This document shows positions 17,136-25,660 of a DNA stretch of 64,000 nucleotides, piece after piece (position 1 is the stretch's first letter; each line of letters begins with the position of its first letter). The translations under genes were made by a program, and so were the position numbers. Location of the stretch: contig CAVZKY010000068.1 of NCBI GenBank assembly GCA_963775825.1, forward strand, positions 124,001-188,000. Reading direction: 5' to 3'. The notes beneath the pieces are model-generated. The model had not been told where the DNA came from and searched no databases. It saw only the letters and a list, made by a program, of their open reading frames with translations. Source of the stretch: Bog-532 sp963775825. GTDB lineage: Bacteria; Actinomycetota; Actinomycetes; Streptosporangiales; Streptosporangiaceae.

Positions 17136-18011
17136 CTAGCGCCGGGGCCTCTCCTCTGAGAGTGCCTCTTCGGGTGCCCGGACGGCAACTGGCGGCTGGC
17201 CGATGGCGGTGAATCCGGCCGTCCCGCCGTCCTCCGCGGTCAGTACCCAGGGACCCTCCGGGGTGATCGCGACCGTGTGCTCATAGTGCGCGGCGTAGCT
17301 GCCATCCGCAGTGACGACCGTCCACTCGTCTTCGAGCGTCTCGGTCTCGGCGCGGCCGAGCACGACCATCGGCTCCACCGCGATGGCCATCCCCTCCCGC
17401 AGCCGGGGCCCGCGGCCCGGGCGGCCGTAGTTGGGCACCGGCGGTTCCATGTGCATGGCGCTGCCGATGCCGTGCCCCACGTACTCCTCGATGATCCCGT
17501 ATGATCCGGCGGCCTGGATGGTCGCCTCGACGGCGTGGGAGATGTCGGTCAGCCGGCCGCCCACCTGCGCCTGGGCCAGGCCCTGCCACAGCGAGATCTC
17601 GCAGACCTCCAGCAGCCGGGCCAGCTCCGGGGCGATCTCCCCGACGCCGACGGTCAGGGCCGCGTCCCCGTGCCAGCCGTCGACGATGGCGCCGCAGTCG
17701 ATGGAGATGATGTTCCCCTCGTGCAGCACCGTGTCCGGGCGGGGGATGCCGTGCACGATGACCTGGTTGACCGACGTGCAGACCGACGCCGGGTATCCGT
17801 GGTAGCCCAGGAAGGAAGGCGTCGCTCCTGCCCCCCGGATCTCACGCTCGGCCAGCTCGTCCAGGTCGGCGGTGCTGATGCCGGGCCTGACCGCCTCGCG
17901 GAGGACGGCCAGGGTGCGGGCCACCACCAGTCCGGCCTGCCGCATCGACCGGATCTGCTCCGGGGTCTTGATCTCGATGCTGGACCTGGGCCTCATCCGC
18001 GCCGCTCCCAT
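17136..18011 (-). CDS. map: Methionine aminopeptidase, type I
   Basis: A 291-residue metalloprotease removing initiator methionine. The metal ligands appear in order: the ISIDCGAIVDGWHGDAALT segment with two aspartates, GHGIGSAMHMEP with a histidine, and glutamates in AVEPMV and YEHTV. Two ATGs are possible (18011 and 17996); the first follows an AGGAGG 11 bases upstream. A C-terminal extension of about 35 residues goes beyond the catalytic core. It follows adk as in the standard secY-adk-map order. Confidence 0.95.
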   Translation of the reverse strand: MGAARMRPRSSIEIKTPEQIRSMRQAGLVVARTLAVLREAVRPGISTADLDELAEREIRGAGATPSFLGYHGYPASVCTSVNQVIVHGIPRPDTVLHEGNIISIDCGAIVDGWHGDAALTVGVGEIAPELARLLEVCEISLWQGLAQAQVGGRLTDISHAVEATIQAAGSYGIIEEYVGHGIGSAMHMEPPVPNYGRPGRGPRLREGMAIAVEPMVVLGRAETETLEDEWTVVTADGSYAAHYEHTVAITPEGPWVLTAEDGGTAGFTAIGQPPVAVRAPEEALSEERPRR

Positions 18012-18055
18012 TTCGTCCTGGGCCTCCTATATCAACGGGCTCGGGAGTGGCCTCG

Positions 18056-18709
18056 TCAGCGAGCGAACGGCCGCAGCGCGGCCAGCGCCCGTTCGGTGAT
18101 CTCCTCGACCGGCCCGGTCGCGTCGATCCCAATCAGGATGCCCTCGTCGGCGTAGTAGGCGACCAGCGGCGCGGTCTGCTTGGTGTAGACCTCGAGGCGG
18201 TGCCGGACGGTCTCTTCCCGGTCATCGTCCCGCTGGAACAGCTCACCGCTGCAGGCGTCGCAGATGCCGTCCCGGCTGGGCGGGTCGAACAGGATGTGCC
18301 ACACCCGCTCGCACCGCCGGCAGGTCCGGCGCCCGGACAGCCGGCGGACCACTTCGTCCTCGTCCACGACCAGCTCGAGAACGACGGTGAGCCGGGTTTC
18401 CCAGTCGGTAAGCATCTTCTGCAGCGTCTCGGCCTGCGGCACGTTCCGCGGGAAGCCGTCCAGCAGGAAGCCCGCCTGGGCGTCGTCCTCGCCGAGCCGG
18501 TCACGGACCATGGCGATGGTGACCTCGTCGGGCACCAGGTCGCCGCGGTTCATGTACTCCTTGGCCTCACGGCCCAGCGGCGTCCCGTTGGTGACGTTGT
18601 GCCGGAAGATATCGCCTGTCGATATCTTCGGGATCGCCAGGTGCGATGCGATGAATTGGGCCTGTGTCCCCTTGCCCGCTCCGGGGGGCCCGACGAGGAC
18701 GATGCGCAC
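18056..18709 (-). CDS. adk: Adenylate kinase
   Basis: A 217-residue long-form kinase with P-loop GPPGAGKGTQ near residue 7, the DGFPRN substrate motif, and a LID domain holding four cysteines (CRRC and CDAC) for a structural metal. The GTG start overlaps the last base of the secY stop (TAGTG), so the two genes are translationally coupled. Intact. Confidence 0.96.
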   Translation of the reverse strand: MRIVLVGPPGAGKGTQAQFIASHLAIPKISTGDIFRHNVTNGTPLGREAKEYMNRGDLVPDEVTIAMVRDRLGEDDAQAGFLLDGFPRNVPQAETLQKMLTDWETRLTVVLELVVDEDEVVRRLSGRRTCRRCERVWHILFDPPSRDGICDACSGELFQRDDDREETVRHRLEVYTKQTAPLVAYYADEGILIGIDATGPVEEITERALAALRPFAR

Positions 18710-20022
18710 TATCGGAGGAAACCCTCATAGTTGCGCTGCTGCAACTGGCTCTCGATCTGCTTCACCGTGTCCAGGCCGACACCGACCATGATCAGCAGGC
18801 TCGTGCCGCCGAACGGTATCTCGTTACTCACGTTCATCAACGCGAACGCCACCATCGGGATCAGGCCGATCGTCGCCAGGTACAGGGAACCGGGGGCGGT
18901 GAGGCGCGTGAGCACGTAGTTCAGGTACTCGGCGGTCGGCCGGCCGGGCCGGATACCGGGAATGAAGCCACCGTACTTCTTCATGTTGTCAGCGACTTCG
19001 GTCGGGTTGAAGGTGATCGACACGTAGAAGTACGTGAAGCCGATGATGAGCAGGAAGAAGAAGACCATGTAGAGGGCCGAGTCGGTCTGCGCGAAGTAGC
19101 GGTCGACCCAGGCCACCCAGCCTTGCGGGTTGGTCTGGTTCCCGAACAGCGACGCCGCCAGCTGGGGGATGTACAGCAGGGACGAGGCGAAGATGACCGG
19201 GATGACCCCGGCCTGGTTGACCTTCAGCGGGATGTAGGTGGACGTCCCGCCGTACATGCGGCGGCCCACCATCCGCTTGGCGTACTGCACCGGGATCCGC
19301 CGCTGCGCCTGCTCCATGAACACGATGAACGCGACGATCGCGATCAGCACGACCACGGTGATGCCGGTGACGAACGCCGACTTGGTGCGGTAGATCTCCA
19401 GCAGGCCGCCGGGGATGACGGCGATCACCTGCGTGAAGATGATGACCGACATGCCGTTGCCGACGCCGCGGTCGGTGATCAGCTCGCCCATCCACATGAT
19501 GACGGCCGTGCCGGACACCATGGTGATCACCATGGTGGCGATGGTGAAGACCGACGAGTTCGGGATGAGGCTCTCGCTGCAGTTCGGGTACAGCCGGCCC
19601 GACCGGGCCAGCTCCACGTACCCGGTGGACTGCAGCACGCCCAGCCCGATGGTCAGGTACCGGGTGTACTGGGTGATCTTGGCCGTACCCGCCTGGCCCT
19701 CGTTTTTCAGCGCCTCGAGCCGCGGGATGACCACGGTGAGCAGCTGCAGGATGATGCTGGCGGTGATGTATGGCATGATGCCGAGCGCGAACACCGACAT
19801 ACGCAGCAGCGCGTTACCGCTCAGCAGGTTGATGAGCTGGTAGACACCCTGCGCCGCGCCGGTGCTCGACTCGACGCCCGCGCAGTAGGTGATCGCCTTC
19901 TCGGAGATGCCCGGGGTCGGTACGGCCGCGCCGAAGCGGAACAGCGCGATGATGCCGATGGTGAAGAGCAGCTTCTTGCGCAGGTCTGGCGTCCGGAAGG
20001 CCCGGAGGAACGCGGTCAGCAT
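18709..20022 (-). CDS. secY: Protein translocase subunit SecY
   Basis: A 437-residue polytopic membrane protein with ten predicted helices. It begins MLTAFLRAFRTPDLRKKLLF and carries the conserved GIMPYITASIILQLL and YAKRMVGRR cytoplasmic loop motifs. It forms the Sec channel with SecE and SecG. It is transcribed from the spc operon after rplO, across a strong hairpin, and overlaps adk by one base. Confidence 0.97.
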   Translation of the reverse strand: MLTAFLRAFRTPDLRKKLLFTIGIIALFRFGAAVPTPGISEKAITYCAGVESSTGAAQGVYQLINLLSGNALLRMSVFALGIMPYITASIILQLLTVVIPRLEALKNEGQAGTAKITQYTRYLTIGLGVLQSTGYVELARSGRLYPNCSESLIPNSSVFTIATMVITMVSGTAVIMWMGELITDRGVGNGMSVIIFTQVIAVIPGGLLEIYRTKSAFVTGITVVVLIAIVAFIVFMEQAQRRIPVQYAKRMVGRRMYGGTSTYIPLKVNQAGVIPVIFASSLLYIPQLAASLFGNQTNPQGWVAWVDRYFAQTDSALYMVFFFLLIIGFTYFYVSITFNPTEVADNMKKYGGFIPGIRPGRPTAEYLNYVLTRLTAPGSLYLATIGLIPMVAFALMNVSNEIPFGGTSLLIMVGVGLDTVKQIESQLQQRNYEGFLR

Positions 20023-20113
20023 GCGCAGCCCTCGGTTCGATTGATCGGTATCACCCAGCCGTGCGGCTTCCGTATCCTACCCGGCAGTTCCGGCATTGTC
20101 TTCTCCAGAAGGT

Positions 20114-20142
20114 CGGAGCGCCCGCCTGCGGCGGGCGCTCCG
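20114..20142 (-). terminator. 12-bp hairpin between rplO and secY
   Basis: CGGAGCGCCCGC (20114-20125) pairs perfectly with GCGGGCGCTCCG (20131-20142) around a 5-base loop, in the 150-base gap. It could partly terminate or stabilise the spc transcript ahead of secY, whose level must differ from that of ribosomal proteins. Confidence 0.55.
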
Positions 20143-20173
20143 AAAACTACTAAGGGGAACGGATGGGACACGC

Positions 20174-20752
20174 TCAGAGTTCCGTGACGGACCCGCCGGC
20201 GCCGGTGATCCGCTCCCGCGCCGACGCGGAGAACGCGTGCGCGCTCACCCGCAGGGCCACCGAGAGGTCGCCGTCGGCGAGCACCTTGACCCGCTCGCCC
20301 TTGCGGACGGCGCCCCTGGCCACGAGGTCGTCCGGGGTCACGTCGCCGCCCGAGGGGTACAGCTCCGCGAGCCGGCCCGTGTTCACCACCTGGTAGGTGG
20401 TGCCGAACCCGGCGTTGGAGAAGCCCTTGAGCTTCGGCACGCGCCGGTACAGCGGCATCTGGCCGCCCTCGAAGCCCAGGCGCATCGTGTTGCGCGCCCT
20501 GGTGCCCTTGGTGCCGCGCCCCGCGGTCTTGCCCTTCGAGGCCTCACCGCGGCCGACCCGGGTCTTGGCGGTGCGCGCCCCGGGTGCCGGCCTGAGGTGA
20601 TGCAGCTTCAGGCCGCGGCCGGTGGCGCCTTCCCGGCCCTCCGCCGCCGCCTTACCGGAGCTGCTGGCCCCAGGAGCGTCCTGTTGCGCGGCGTCTTCTT
20701 TCGCGGCGTCTTCTTTCGCGGCGTCTACTTTCTCTGGCTTGGCTGGTGGCAT
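20174..20752 (-). CDS. rplO: 50S ribosomal protein L15 with N-terminal extension
   Basis: A 192-residue L15. The canonical protein begins at LKLHHLRPAPGARTAKTRVG and includes the GFEGGQMPLYRRVPK motif. About 45 extra residues precede it, built on AAKEDAAKEDAA and encoded by three near-identical 15-base repeats (about 20690-20735). Whether the extension is translated in full or a downstream start is used cannot be told from sequence. Confidence 0.94.
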   Translation of the reverse strand: MPPAKPEKVDAAKEDAAKEDAAQQDAPGASSSGKAAAEGREGATGRGLKLHHLRPAPGARTAKTRVGRGEASKGKTAGRGTKGTRARNTMRLGFEGGQMPLYRRVPKLKGFSNAGFGTTYQVVNTGRLAELYPSGGDVTPDDLVARGAVRKGERVKVLADGDLSVALRVSAHAFSASARERITGAGGSVTEL

Positions 20753-20753
20753 G

Positions 20754-20936
20754 TCAGTCCACCTCCTCCACGCTTACCAGGTGGCGAACGGCCTGGATCA
20801 TGCCGCGGAACTCAGGCTTGTCCGGCTTGAGGACAACCTGCCCGATCCGCTTCAGGCCGAGCGAGCGCAGCGAATCACGCTGCGGCCGCGTACCACCGAT
20901 CTCTGACTTGATCTGGGTGACCTTCAACTGTGCCAT
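20754..20936 (-). CDS. rpmD: 50S ribosomal protein L30
   Basis: A 60-residue L30 (MAQLKVTQIKSEIGGTRPQR, LRSLGLKRIGQ), of the short bacterial type. One base separates its stop from the rplO start. Confidence 0.96.
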   Translation of the reverse strand: MAQLKVTQIKSEIGGTRPQRDSLRSLGLKRIGQVVLKPDKPEFRGMIQAVRHLVSVEEVD

Positions 20937-20950
20937 GCTGCTGCTCCCGC

Positions 20951-21549
20951 CTAGCTAGCCGCCGCCGCACGGGCCCGGAGCATCGCCGCCGGAGCGACGT
21001 CCTCGATGGGCAGGCCGCGCTTGGCCGCGATCTCCTCCGGCCGCTCAGGCCCTTCAGCGCCGCCACCGTCGCGTGCACGACGTTGATCGGGTTGGAGGAA
21101 CCGAGCGAACGGGAGAGCACGTCATGGATGCCCGCGCACTCGAGCACGGCGCGCACCGGGCCACCGGCGATGACGCCGGTACCGGGGCTGGCCGGCTTCA
21201 GCAGCACGACACCGGCCGCGTCCTCGCCCTGCACCGTGTGCGGGATGGTGCCGGCGATACGCGGTACCCGGAAGAAGTGCTTCTTGGCCTCCTCGACGCC
21301 CTTGGCGATCGCCGCGGGCACCTCCTTGGCCTTGCCGTACCCGACGCCGACCATGCCGTTGGCGTCACCCACCACGACGAGCGCGGTGAAGCTGAACCGG
21401 CGGCCACCCTTGACCACCTTGGCCACCCGGTTGATGGTGACCACGCGCTCGAGGTAGGCCGGCTGCTTGTCGGCCCCGCCTCCACGTCGGTCGTCACGGC
21501 GTTCCCGCCGCTCGCCGCCGCCGCCACCGCGCCGCGGAGCTCCTGGCAT
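20951..21549 (-). CDS. rpsE: 30S ribosomal protein S5 (one-base frame break)
   Basis: The N-terminal 165 residues are normal S5: VVTINRVAKVVKGGRRFSF, GYGKAKEVPAAI and the GIHDVLSRSLGSSNPIN helix. The frame then shifts in VAALKGL. One missing G near 21044-21052 restores ERPEEIAAKRGLP and an AAMLRARAAAAS end at 20951, giving 199 residues. The arginine/glycine-rich N-terminal extension is common in actinobacteria. Confidence 0.95.
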
Positions 21550-21590
21550 TAGTTCATCCTCATCTCAGGTATTACGTTCATGCGGGGCCA

Positions 21591-21989
21591 TCAGAAATCG
21601 AGCCCGCCTTCCCGGGCGGCATCGGCGAGGGCCGCCAGCCGGCCGTGGTAGGCGTAGCCGCCACGGTCGAACACCACAGCCGTGATGCCGGCCTCGGCGG
21701 CCCGCCGCGCCAGCAGCTCGCCGACCTGGCGGGCCTTGGCTGTCTTGTCACCGTCACCGCCGCGGATGTCCGCATCCAGCGAGGACGCGGACGCCAGCGT
21801 GCGGCCCGCGGTGTCGTCGACGATCTGCGCGAACATGTGCCGCGCGGAACGGTTCACGACGAGCCGGGGCCGCTGCGGGCTGCCGGTGACCTTCTTTCGA
21901 ACCCGCAGGTGCCGCTTGGCCTGTGCCGCGGAGCGGGCGCTCAGCCGCCGCCCGGTGCGCGCACGCGACCTGGTCTTCGTGCTAGCCAT
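21591..21989 (-). CDS. rplR: 50S ribosomal protein L18
   Basis: A 132-residue L18 binding 5S rRNA: RHLRVRKKVTGSPQRPRLVV, FAQIVDDTAGRTLASAS and the terminal FDRGGYAYHGR motif. Intact, two bases from the rplF stop. Confidence 0.97.
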   Translation of the reverse strand: MASTKTRSRARTGRRLSARSAAQAKRHLRVRKKVTGSPQRPRLVVNRSARHMFAQIVDDTAGRTLASASSLDADIRGGDGDKTAKARQVGELLARRAAEAGITAVVFDRGGYAYHGRLAALADAAREGGLDF

Positions 21990-21991
21990 GG

Positions 21992-22530
21992 CTACTTCCC
22001 AGCCTTCCCGACCTTGCGGCGAATCTGCTCGCCCTGGTACCGCACGCCCTTGCCCTTGTACGGGTCGGGCTTGCGCAGCTTGTGAATCTTGGCCGCGATC
22101 TCGCCGACCTGCTGCTTGTCGATGCCCTCGACCACGAACCGGGTGGGCGCCTCGACCCGGAAGGTGATGCCCTCCGGGGGCGCCACGGTCACCGGGTGGC
22201 TGTAGCCGAGCGCGAACTCCAGGTTCTGCCCGCGGGCCTGGACCCGGTAGCCGACCCCGACGATCTCCAGGGTCTTGCGGTAACCGTCGGTCACGCCGGT
22301 CACCATGTTGGCGATCAGCGTGCGCGACAGGCCGTGCAGCGCCTCGGACCCTGCCTTCGTCGTTGGGCCGGGTGACCGTGACCGTCGCCGTCCTCGCGGA
22401 CGACCGTCAGCGGCTCCGGCACGCTGTAGCTCAGCGTCCCCTTCGGCCCCTTGACGGTGACGTCCTGCCCGTCGATGGCGACGTCGACGCCGCTGGGCAC
22501 CGTGATGGGGAGCCGTCCGATCCTTGACAT
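21992..22530 (-). CDS. rplF: 50S ribosomal protein L6 (two frame breaks)
   Basis: The start MSRIGRLPITVPSGVDVAID and the C-terminal half (MVTGVTDGYRKTLEIVGVGY to KVGKAGK) are normal. Between them the frame leaves after TVVREDG and returns before LHGLSRTLIAN. Removing one base near 22381-22388 and one near 22349-22351 restores VTVTRPNDEGR and the expected 178 residues. Essential gene, so indels in the assembly are likely. Confidence 0.94.
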
Positions 22531-22544
22531 AGCCGCCTCCCCTC

Positions 22545-22943
22545 TTACCAGACGTAGGCGAGGACTTCCCCGCCCACGCCGCGCTTGTTGGCCTGCTTGT
22601 CGGTCATCAGGCCGTTGGACGTCGAGATGATCGCGACACCCAGCCCGCCCAGGACCTTCGGCAGGTTGTCCTTCTTCGCGTACACCCGCAGGCCCGGCTT
22701 GGACACCCGCTTGATACCGGCGATCGAGCGCTCGCGGGAGTTGCCGTACTTGAGGCTGATCACGAGCTTCCTGCCCACCTCGGCGCTCTCCACCGACCAG
22801 CCGGCGATGTAGCCCTGCTGCTGGAGGATCTCGGCGATGTGGGACTTGATCTTGGAGTACGGCATGGAAGCGGTGTCGTGGTACGCGGAGTTCGCATTGC
22901 GCAGACGGGTCAGCATGTCTGCGATCGGGTCGGTCATCGTCAT
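22545..22943 (-). CDS. rpsH: 30S ribosomal protein S8
   Basis: A 132-residue S8: MTMTDPIADMLTRLRNANSA start and the STSNGLMTDKQANKRGVGGE end that binds helix 21 of 16S rRNA. The first of two ATGs is chosen because GAGGAGG lies about 11 bases upstream. Intact. Confidence 0.97.
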   Translation of the reverse strand: MTMTDPIADMLTRLRNANSAYHDTASMPYSKIKSHIAEILQQQGYIAGWSVESAEVGRKLVISLKYGNSRERSIAGIKRVSKPGLRVYAKKDNLPKVLGGLGVAIISTSNGLMTDKQANKRGVGGEVLAYVW

Positions 22944-23111
22944 GGCCTGATGGCCCTCCTCACCGCGGTTTCCGTCCCCGCCCCGGCTGCCTGCCCGGGC
23001 GGTACGGACCTTCGGTGTGGTCGGTGGGTGCGCGGTGCGCACCCAGGGTCGGTCTATTTCCTCATCGGTGTTGCTCATGGGGGCCGCCGAGGCACGGCGG
23101 CCGCCCGTGGA

Positions 23112-23297
23112 CTACCAGCTGGACTTGGTGATGCCCGGCAGCTCTCCGGCGTGCGCCATCATGCGGAAGCACACACGGCAGAGACCGAACTTGCGGTACA
23201 CGGCCCGCGGCCGCCCGCAGCGGGTGCAGCGCGTGTAACCGCGCACCGCGAACTTGGGCTTCCGGTTGGCCTTGACCACCAGCGCCTTCTTCGCCAC
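23112..23297 (-). CDS. rpsN: 30S ribosomal protein S14, zinc-binding type
   Basis: A 61-residue S14 with CTRCGRP and CRVC zinc ligands, the short type Z form. The GTG at 23297 gives MAKKALVVKANRKPKF and has GGAGGG six bases upstream; it lies 2 bases after the rplE stop. Downstream of it is a 168-base gap to rpsH with no other feature seen. Confidence 0.96.
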   Translation of the reverse strand: MAKKALVVKANRKPKFAVRGYTRCTRCGRPRAVYRKFGLCRVCFRMMAHAGELPGITKSSW

Positions 23298-23299
23298 TA

Positions 23300-23890
23300 T
23301 CAACCCTCCCTGAAGGGGAAACCGAGGCGCCGCAGCAGCGAGCGGCCCTCTTCATCGTTGGTTGCGGTCGTGACGAAGGTGATGTCCATCCCGCGCTGCC
23401 GGTCCACCCGGTCGGGGTCGATCTCATGGAACATCAGCTGCTCGGTCAGGCCGAACGTGTAGTTGCCGCGGCCGTCGAACTGACGGGGCGACAGGCCGCG
23501 GAAGTCACGGATCCGCGGCAGCGCGATCGTCAGCAGCCGGTCGGCGAACTCCCACATCCGGGTGCCGCGCAGCGTCACGTGCGCGCCGATCGGCATGCCC
23601 TCGCGCAGCTTGAACTGGGCGATGGACTTCTTCGCCCGGGCCACGGCCGGCTTCTGCCCGGTGATGAGGGACAGGTCGCGGACCGCGCCCTCGATCAGCT
23701 TGGCGTCCCGGGCCGCCTCGCCGACACCCATGTTGACCACGATCTTGGCCAGGCCGGGCGTCTGCATGACGTTGCCGTACTTGAACTCATCCCGGAGCGC
23801 CGGCGCGATCTCGCTGAGGTAGCGCTCCTTGAGGCGCGGCACCGCCGGCTGGGGCGCGGCCGTGCTCGCCTCTCTCGTCGCTGCTGGCAT
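23300..23890 (-). CDS. rplE: 50S ribosomal protein L5
   Basis: A 196-residue L5 binding 5S rRNA and bridging to the 30S head. It has the KIVVNMGVGEAARDAKLIEG segment, the MRDFRGLS-like region RDFRGLSPRQFDGRGNY and the FVTTATNDEEGRSLL end. About 15 extra N-terminal residues precede the conserved core. It shares one base with the rplX stop codon. Confidence 0.97.
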   Translation of the reverse strand: MPAATREASTAAPQPAVPRLKERYLSEIAPALRDEFKYGNVMQTPGLAKIVVNMGVGEAARDAKLIEGAVRDLSLITGQKPAVARAKKSIAQFKLREGMPIGAHVTLRGTRMWEFADRLLTIALPRIRDFRGLSPRQFDGRGNYTFGLTEQLMFHEIDPDRVDRQRGMDITFVTTATNDEEGRSLLRRLGFPFREG

Positions 23891-24207
23891 CAGATGTCCT
23901 TACCGCTCGGCCGGGAAACCCGGACCTTCTTGCCGTCTTCGTCAACGCGGTAGCCGACGCGGGCCGGCTTCTTCGTGTCCGGGTCGACGATCTGCACGTT
24001 GCTCACGTGGATCGGCGCTTCGGCGTGGACGATGCCGCCCTCCTTGTTCCCGCGCATGCCCTGGGTGACCTTGGTGTTCTTCTTCACCATGTTCACGCCC
24101 TGGACCAGCACCCGCTGGCGCTCGGGGTAGGCGGCGATGACCGTGCCCTCACGGCCGCGGTCCCGGCCCGCCACGACGATCACGTGATCGCCCTTCTTGA
24201 TCTTCAC
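23890..24207 (-). CDS. rplX: 50S ribosomal protein L24
   Basis: A 105-residue KOW-domain protein (MKIKKGDHVIVVAGRDRGRE, VLVQGVNMVKKNTK). An early assembly initiator of the 50S subunit. It overlaps rplN and rplE by one base at each end. Confidence 0.97.
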   Translation of the reverse strand: MKIKKGDHVIVVAGRDRGREGTVIAAYPERQRVLVQGVNMVKKNTKVTQGMRGNKEGGIVHAEAPIHVSNVQIVDPDTKKPARVGYRVDEDGKKVRVSRPSGKDI

Positions 24208-24575
24208 TAGAGCACCTCCGGCGCGAGCGAGATGATCCGCATGAACCGCTTCTCACGCAGCTCGCGGCCGACCGGGCCGAAGATACGGGTACCGCGGGGG
24301 TCCCCGCCGTCCCTGATCAGGACCGCGGCGTTCTCATCGAAGCGGATGTAGGAGCCGTCACCGCGGCGGCGCTCCTTGCGGGTGCGCACGACGACCGCCT
24401 TGACGACATCGCCCTTCTTCACGCCGGCACCGGGAAGCGCGTCCTTCACGGTAGCCACGATGATGTCGCCGATGCCCGCGTATCGCCGGCCCGAACCGCC
24501 GAGCACACGGATGCACAGAATCTCCTTGGCACCCGTGTTGTCGGCGACCTTGAGCCGCGACTCCTGCTGGATCAC
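24207..24575 (-). CDS. rplN: 50S ribosomal protein L14
   Basis: A 122-residue L14 of exactly normal length (MIQQESRLKVADNTGAKEIL, AVVVRTRKERRRGDGSYIRF, SLAPEVL end). Intact. Confidence 0.97.
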   Translation of the reverse strand: MIQQESRLKVADNTGAKEILCIRVLGGSGRRYAGIGDIIVATVKDALPGAGVKKGDVVKAVVVRTRKERRRGDGSYIRFDENAAVLIRDGGDPRGTRIFGPVGRELREKRFMRIISLAPEVL

Positions 24576-24621
24576 GTCAACTCCTGCTTCCTCACGCCGG
24601 GCATCGTGGCCGGCGAGTTAC

Positions 24622-24912
24622 CTACTTGGCCTTTTCGAGGATCTCGGCCACGCGCCACCGCTTGGTGGCCGACATCGGCCGGGTCTCCATCAGCAGCACA
24701 CGGTCGCCGATGCCACAGGTGTTGGCCTCGTCGTGTGCCTGGTACTTCTTGGTACGGCGGATGACCTTGCCGTACTTGGGATGCTTCACGCGGTCCTCGA
24801 CCTCGACCACGACGGTCTTGTCCATCCTGGCGCTGGTCACCAGGCCCTCGCGGGCCTTGCGGTAACCGCGGGCCGTGTCCCTGCTGGCAGCGGTCCCCGT
24901 GTTCTCACTCAT
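24622..24912 (-). CDS. rpsQ: 30S ribosomal protein S17
   Basis: A 96-residue OB-fold S17 (RKAREGLVTSARMDKTVVVE, IRRTKKYQAHDEAN, MSATKRWRVAEI). The ATG at 24912 overlaps the rpmC stop by 8 bases. The first 15 residues are a non-conserved extension. Confidence 0.96.
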   Translation of the reverse strand: MSENTGTAASRDTARGYRKAREGLVTSARMDKTVVVEVEDRVKHPKYGKVIRRTKKYQAHDEANTCGIGDRVLLMETRPMSATKRWRVAEILEKAK

Positions 24913-25171
24913 TGGTGTCCGCCTCCTGCTCGGCGTCCTCATCCGAAAGCTCCACGATGATGCCGAGCTCGCGCTCCCGCATCACCGTGTAGATGCGGGC
25001 GATCTCCTTGCGGACGGCACGCAGCCGCCCGTGGTTCTCCAGCTGGCCGGTGGCGCCCTGGAAGCGGAGGTTGAACAGCTCCTCCTTCGCCTCGGCCAGC
25101 TTGCTGCCCAGCTCGTCCTCGGTGGACGTCCGCAGCTCAGCGGCGGTCAGGCCGTTGCCATCACGCCTCAC
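24905..25171 (-). CDS. rpmC: 50S ribosomal protein L29 (start uncertain)
   Basis: The conserved L29 core GLTAAELRTSTEDELGSKLA to RAVRKEIARIYTV is intact, with an acidic tail DEDAEQEADTNE. The start is unclear. The in-frame GTG at 25171 gives MRRDGNGLTAAEL. More usual would be ATG-GCA-ACG at 25161 (M-A-T-G-L-T), which is one base out of frame because a G seems missing near 25152; that ATG overlaps the second copy of the rplP end as TGATG. The second reading is favoured by family comparison, the first by the sequence as given. Confidence 0.9.
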   Translation of the reverse strand: MRRDGNGLTAAELRTSTEDELGSKLAEAKEELFNLRFQGATGQLENHGRLRAVRKEIARIYTVMRERELGIIVELSDEDAEQEADTNE

Positions 25172-25291
25172 CGCCCTCTCGCGTAACAACCTTGCAGGTC
25201 TTCAGCAAGCACAGCATCGGGAGCTTGTGTTGAACATCAAGCTTCACCGCCCTCTCGCGTAACGACCTTGCACTTCATCGGGAGCTTGTGG
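25159..25291 (-). repeat. Tandem duplication of the rplP 3' end
   Basis: Two diverged copies lie in tandem. Copy A (25235-25291) is the authentic rplP end, encoding HKLPM-KCKVVTREGGEA and a TGA. Copy B (25159-25228) encodes HKLPM, then LCLLKT, then CKVVTREGGEA and another TGA. Stop positions are 76 bases apart. Several differences are synonymous (GTC/GTT, GAA/GAG, GCT/GCG), and both copies end in the same GGCGGTGA-purine-GC-TGATG stop/start arrangement. Copy B is what touches rpmC. Confidence 0.75.
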
Positions 25292-25657
25292 ATCGCCCGG
25301 CGAAGCGCCTCCCGGGCGACCGGCTCGGCCACACCGGACAGCTCGAACATGACCCGGCCCGGCTTGACGTTGGCGACCCACCACTCGGGCGAGCCCTTGC
25401 CGGAGCCCATCCGGGTCTCGGCCGGCTTCTTGGTCAGCGGCCGGTCCGGGAAGATGTTGATCCAGACCTTCCCGCCACGGCGGATGTGCCGCGTCATGGC
25501 GATACGGGCCGCCTCGATCTGCCGGTTGGTCACGTACGAGTGCTCGAGCGCCTGGATGCCGAACTCGCCGAAGGCCACGCTCGTGCCGCCCTTGGCCTTG
25601 CCCCGTGCGGTGGGGCCGGTGCTGCTTACGGTGCTTGACTCTGCGTGGAACGAGCAT
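25237..25657 (-). CDS. rplP: 50S ribosomal protein L16 (one-base frame break)
   Basis: The start MLVPRRVKHRKQHRPHRTG is in one frame, and GKAKGGTSVAFGEFGIQALE through HKLPMKCKVVTREGGEA in another. Removing one base from the GGGG at 25601-25604 joins them into a normal 139-residue L16. L16 organises the A site of the 50S subunit. Its 3' end is partly duplicated just downstream. Confidence 0.95.
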
Positions 25658-25660
25658 GTC

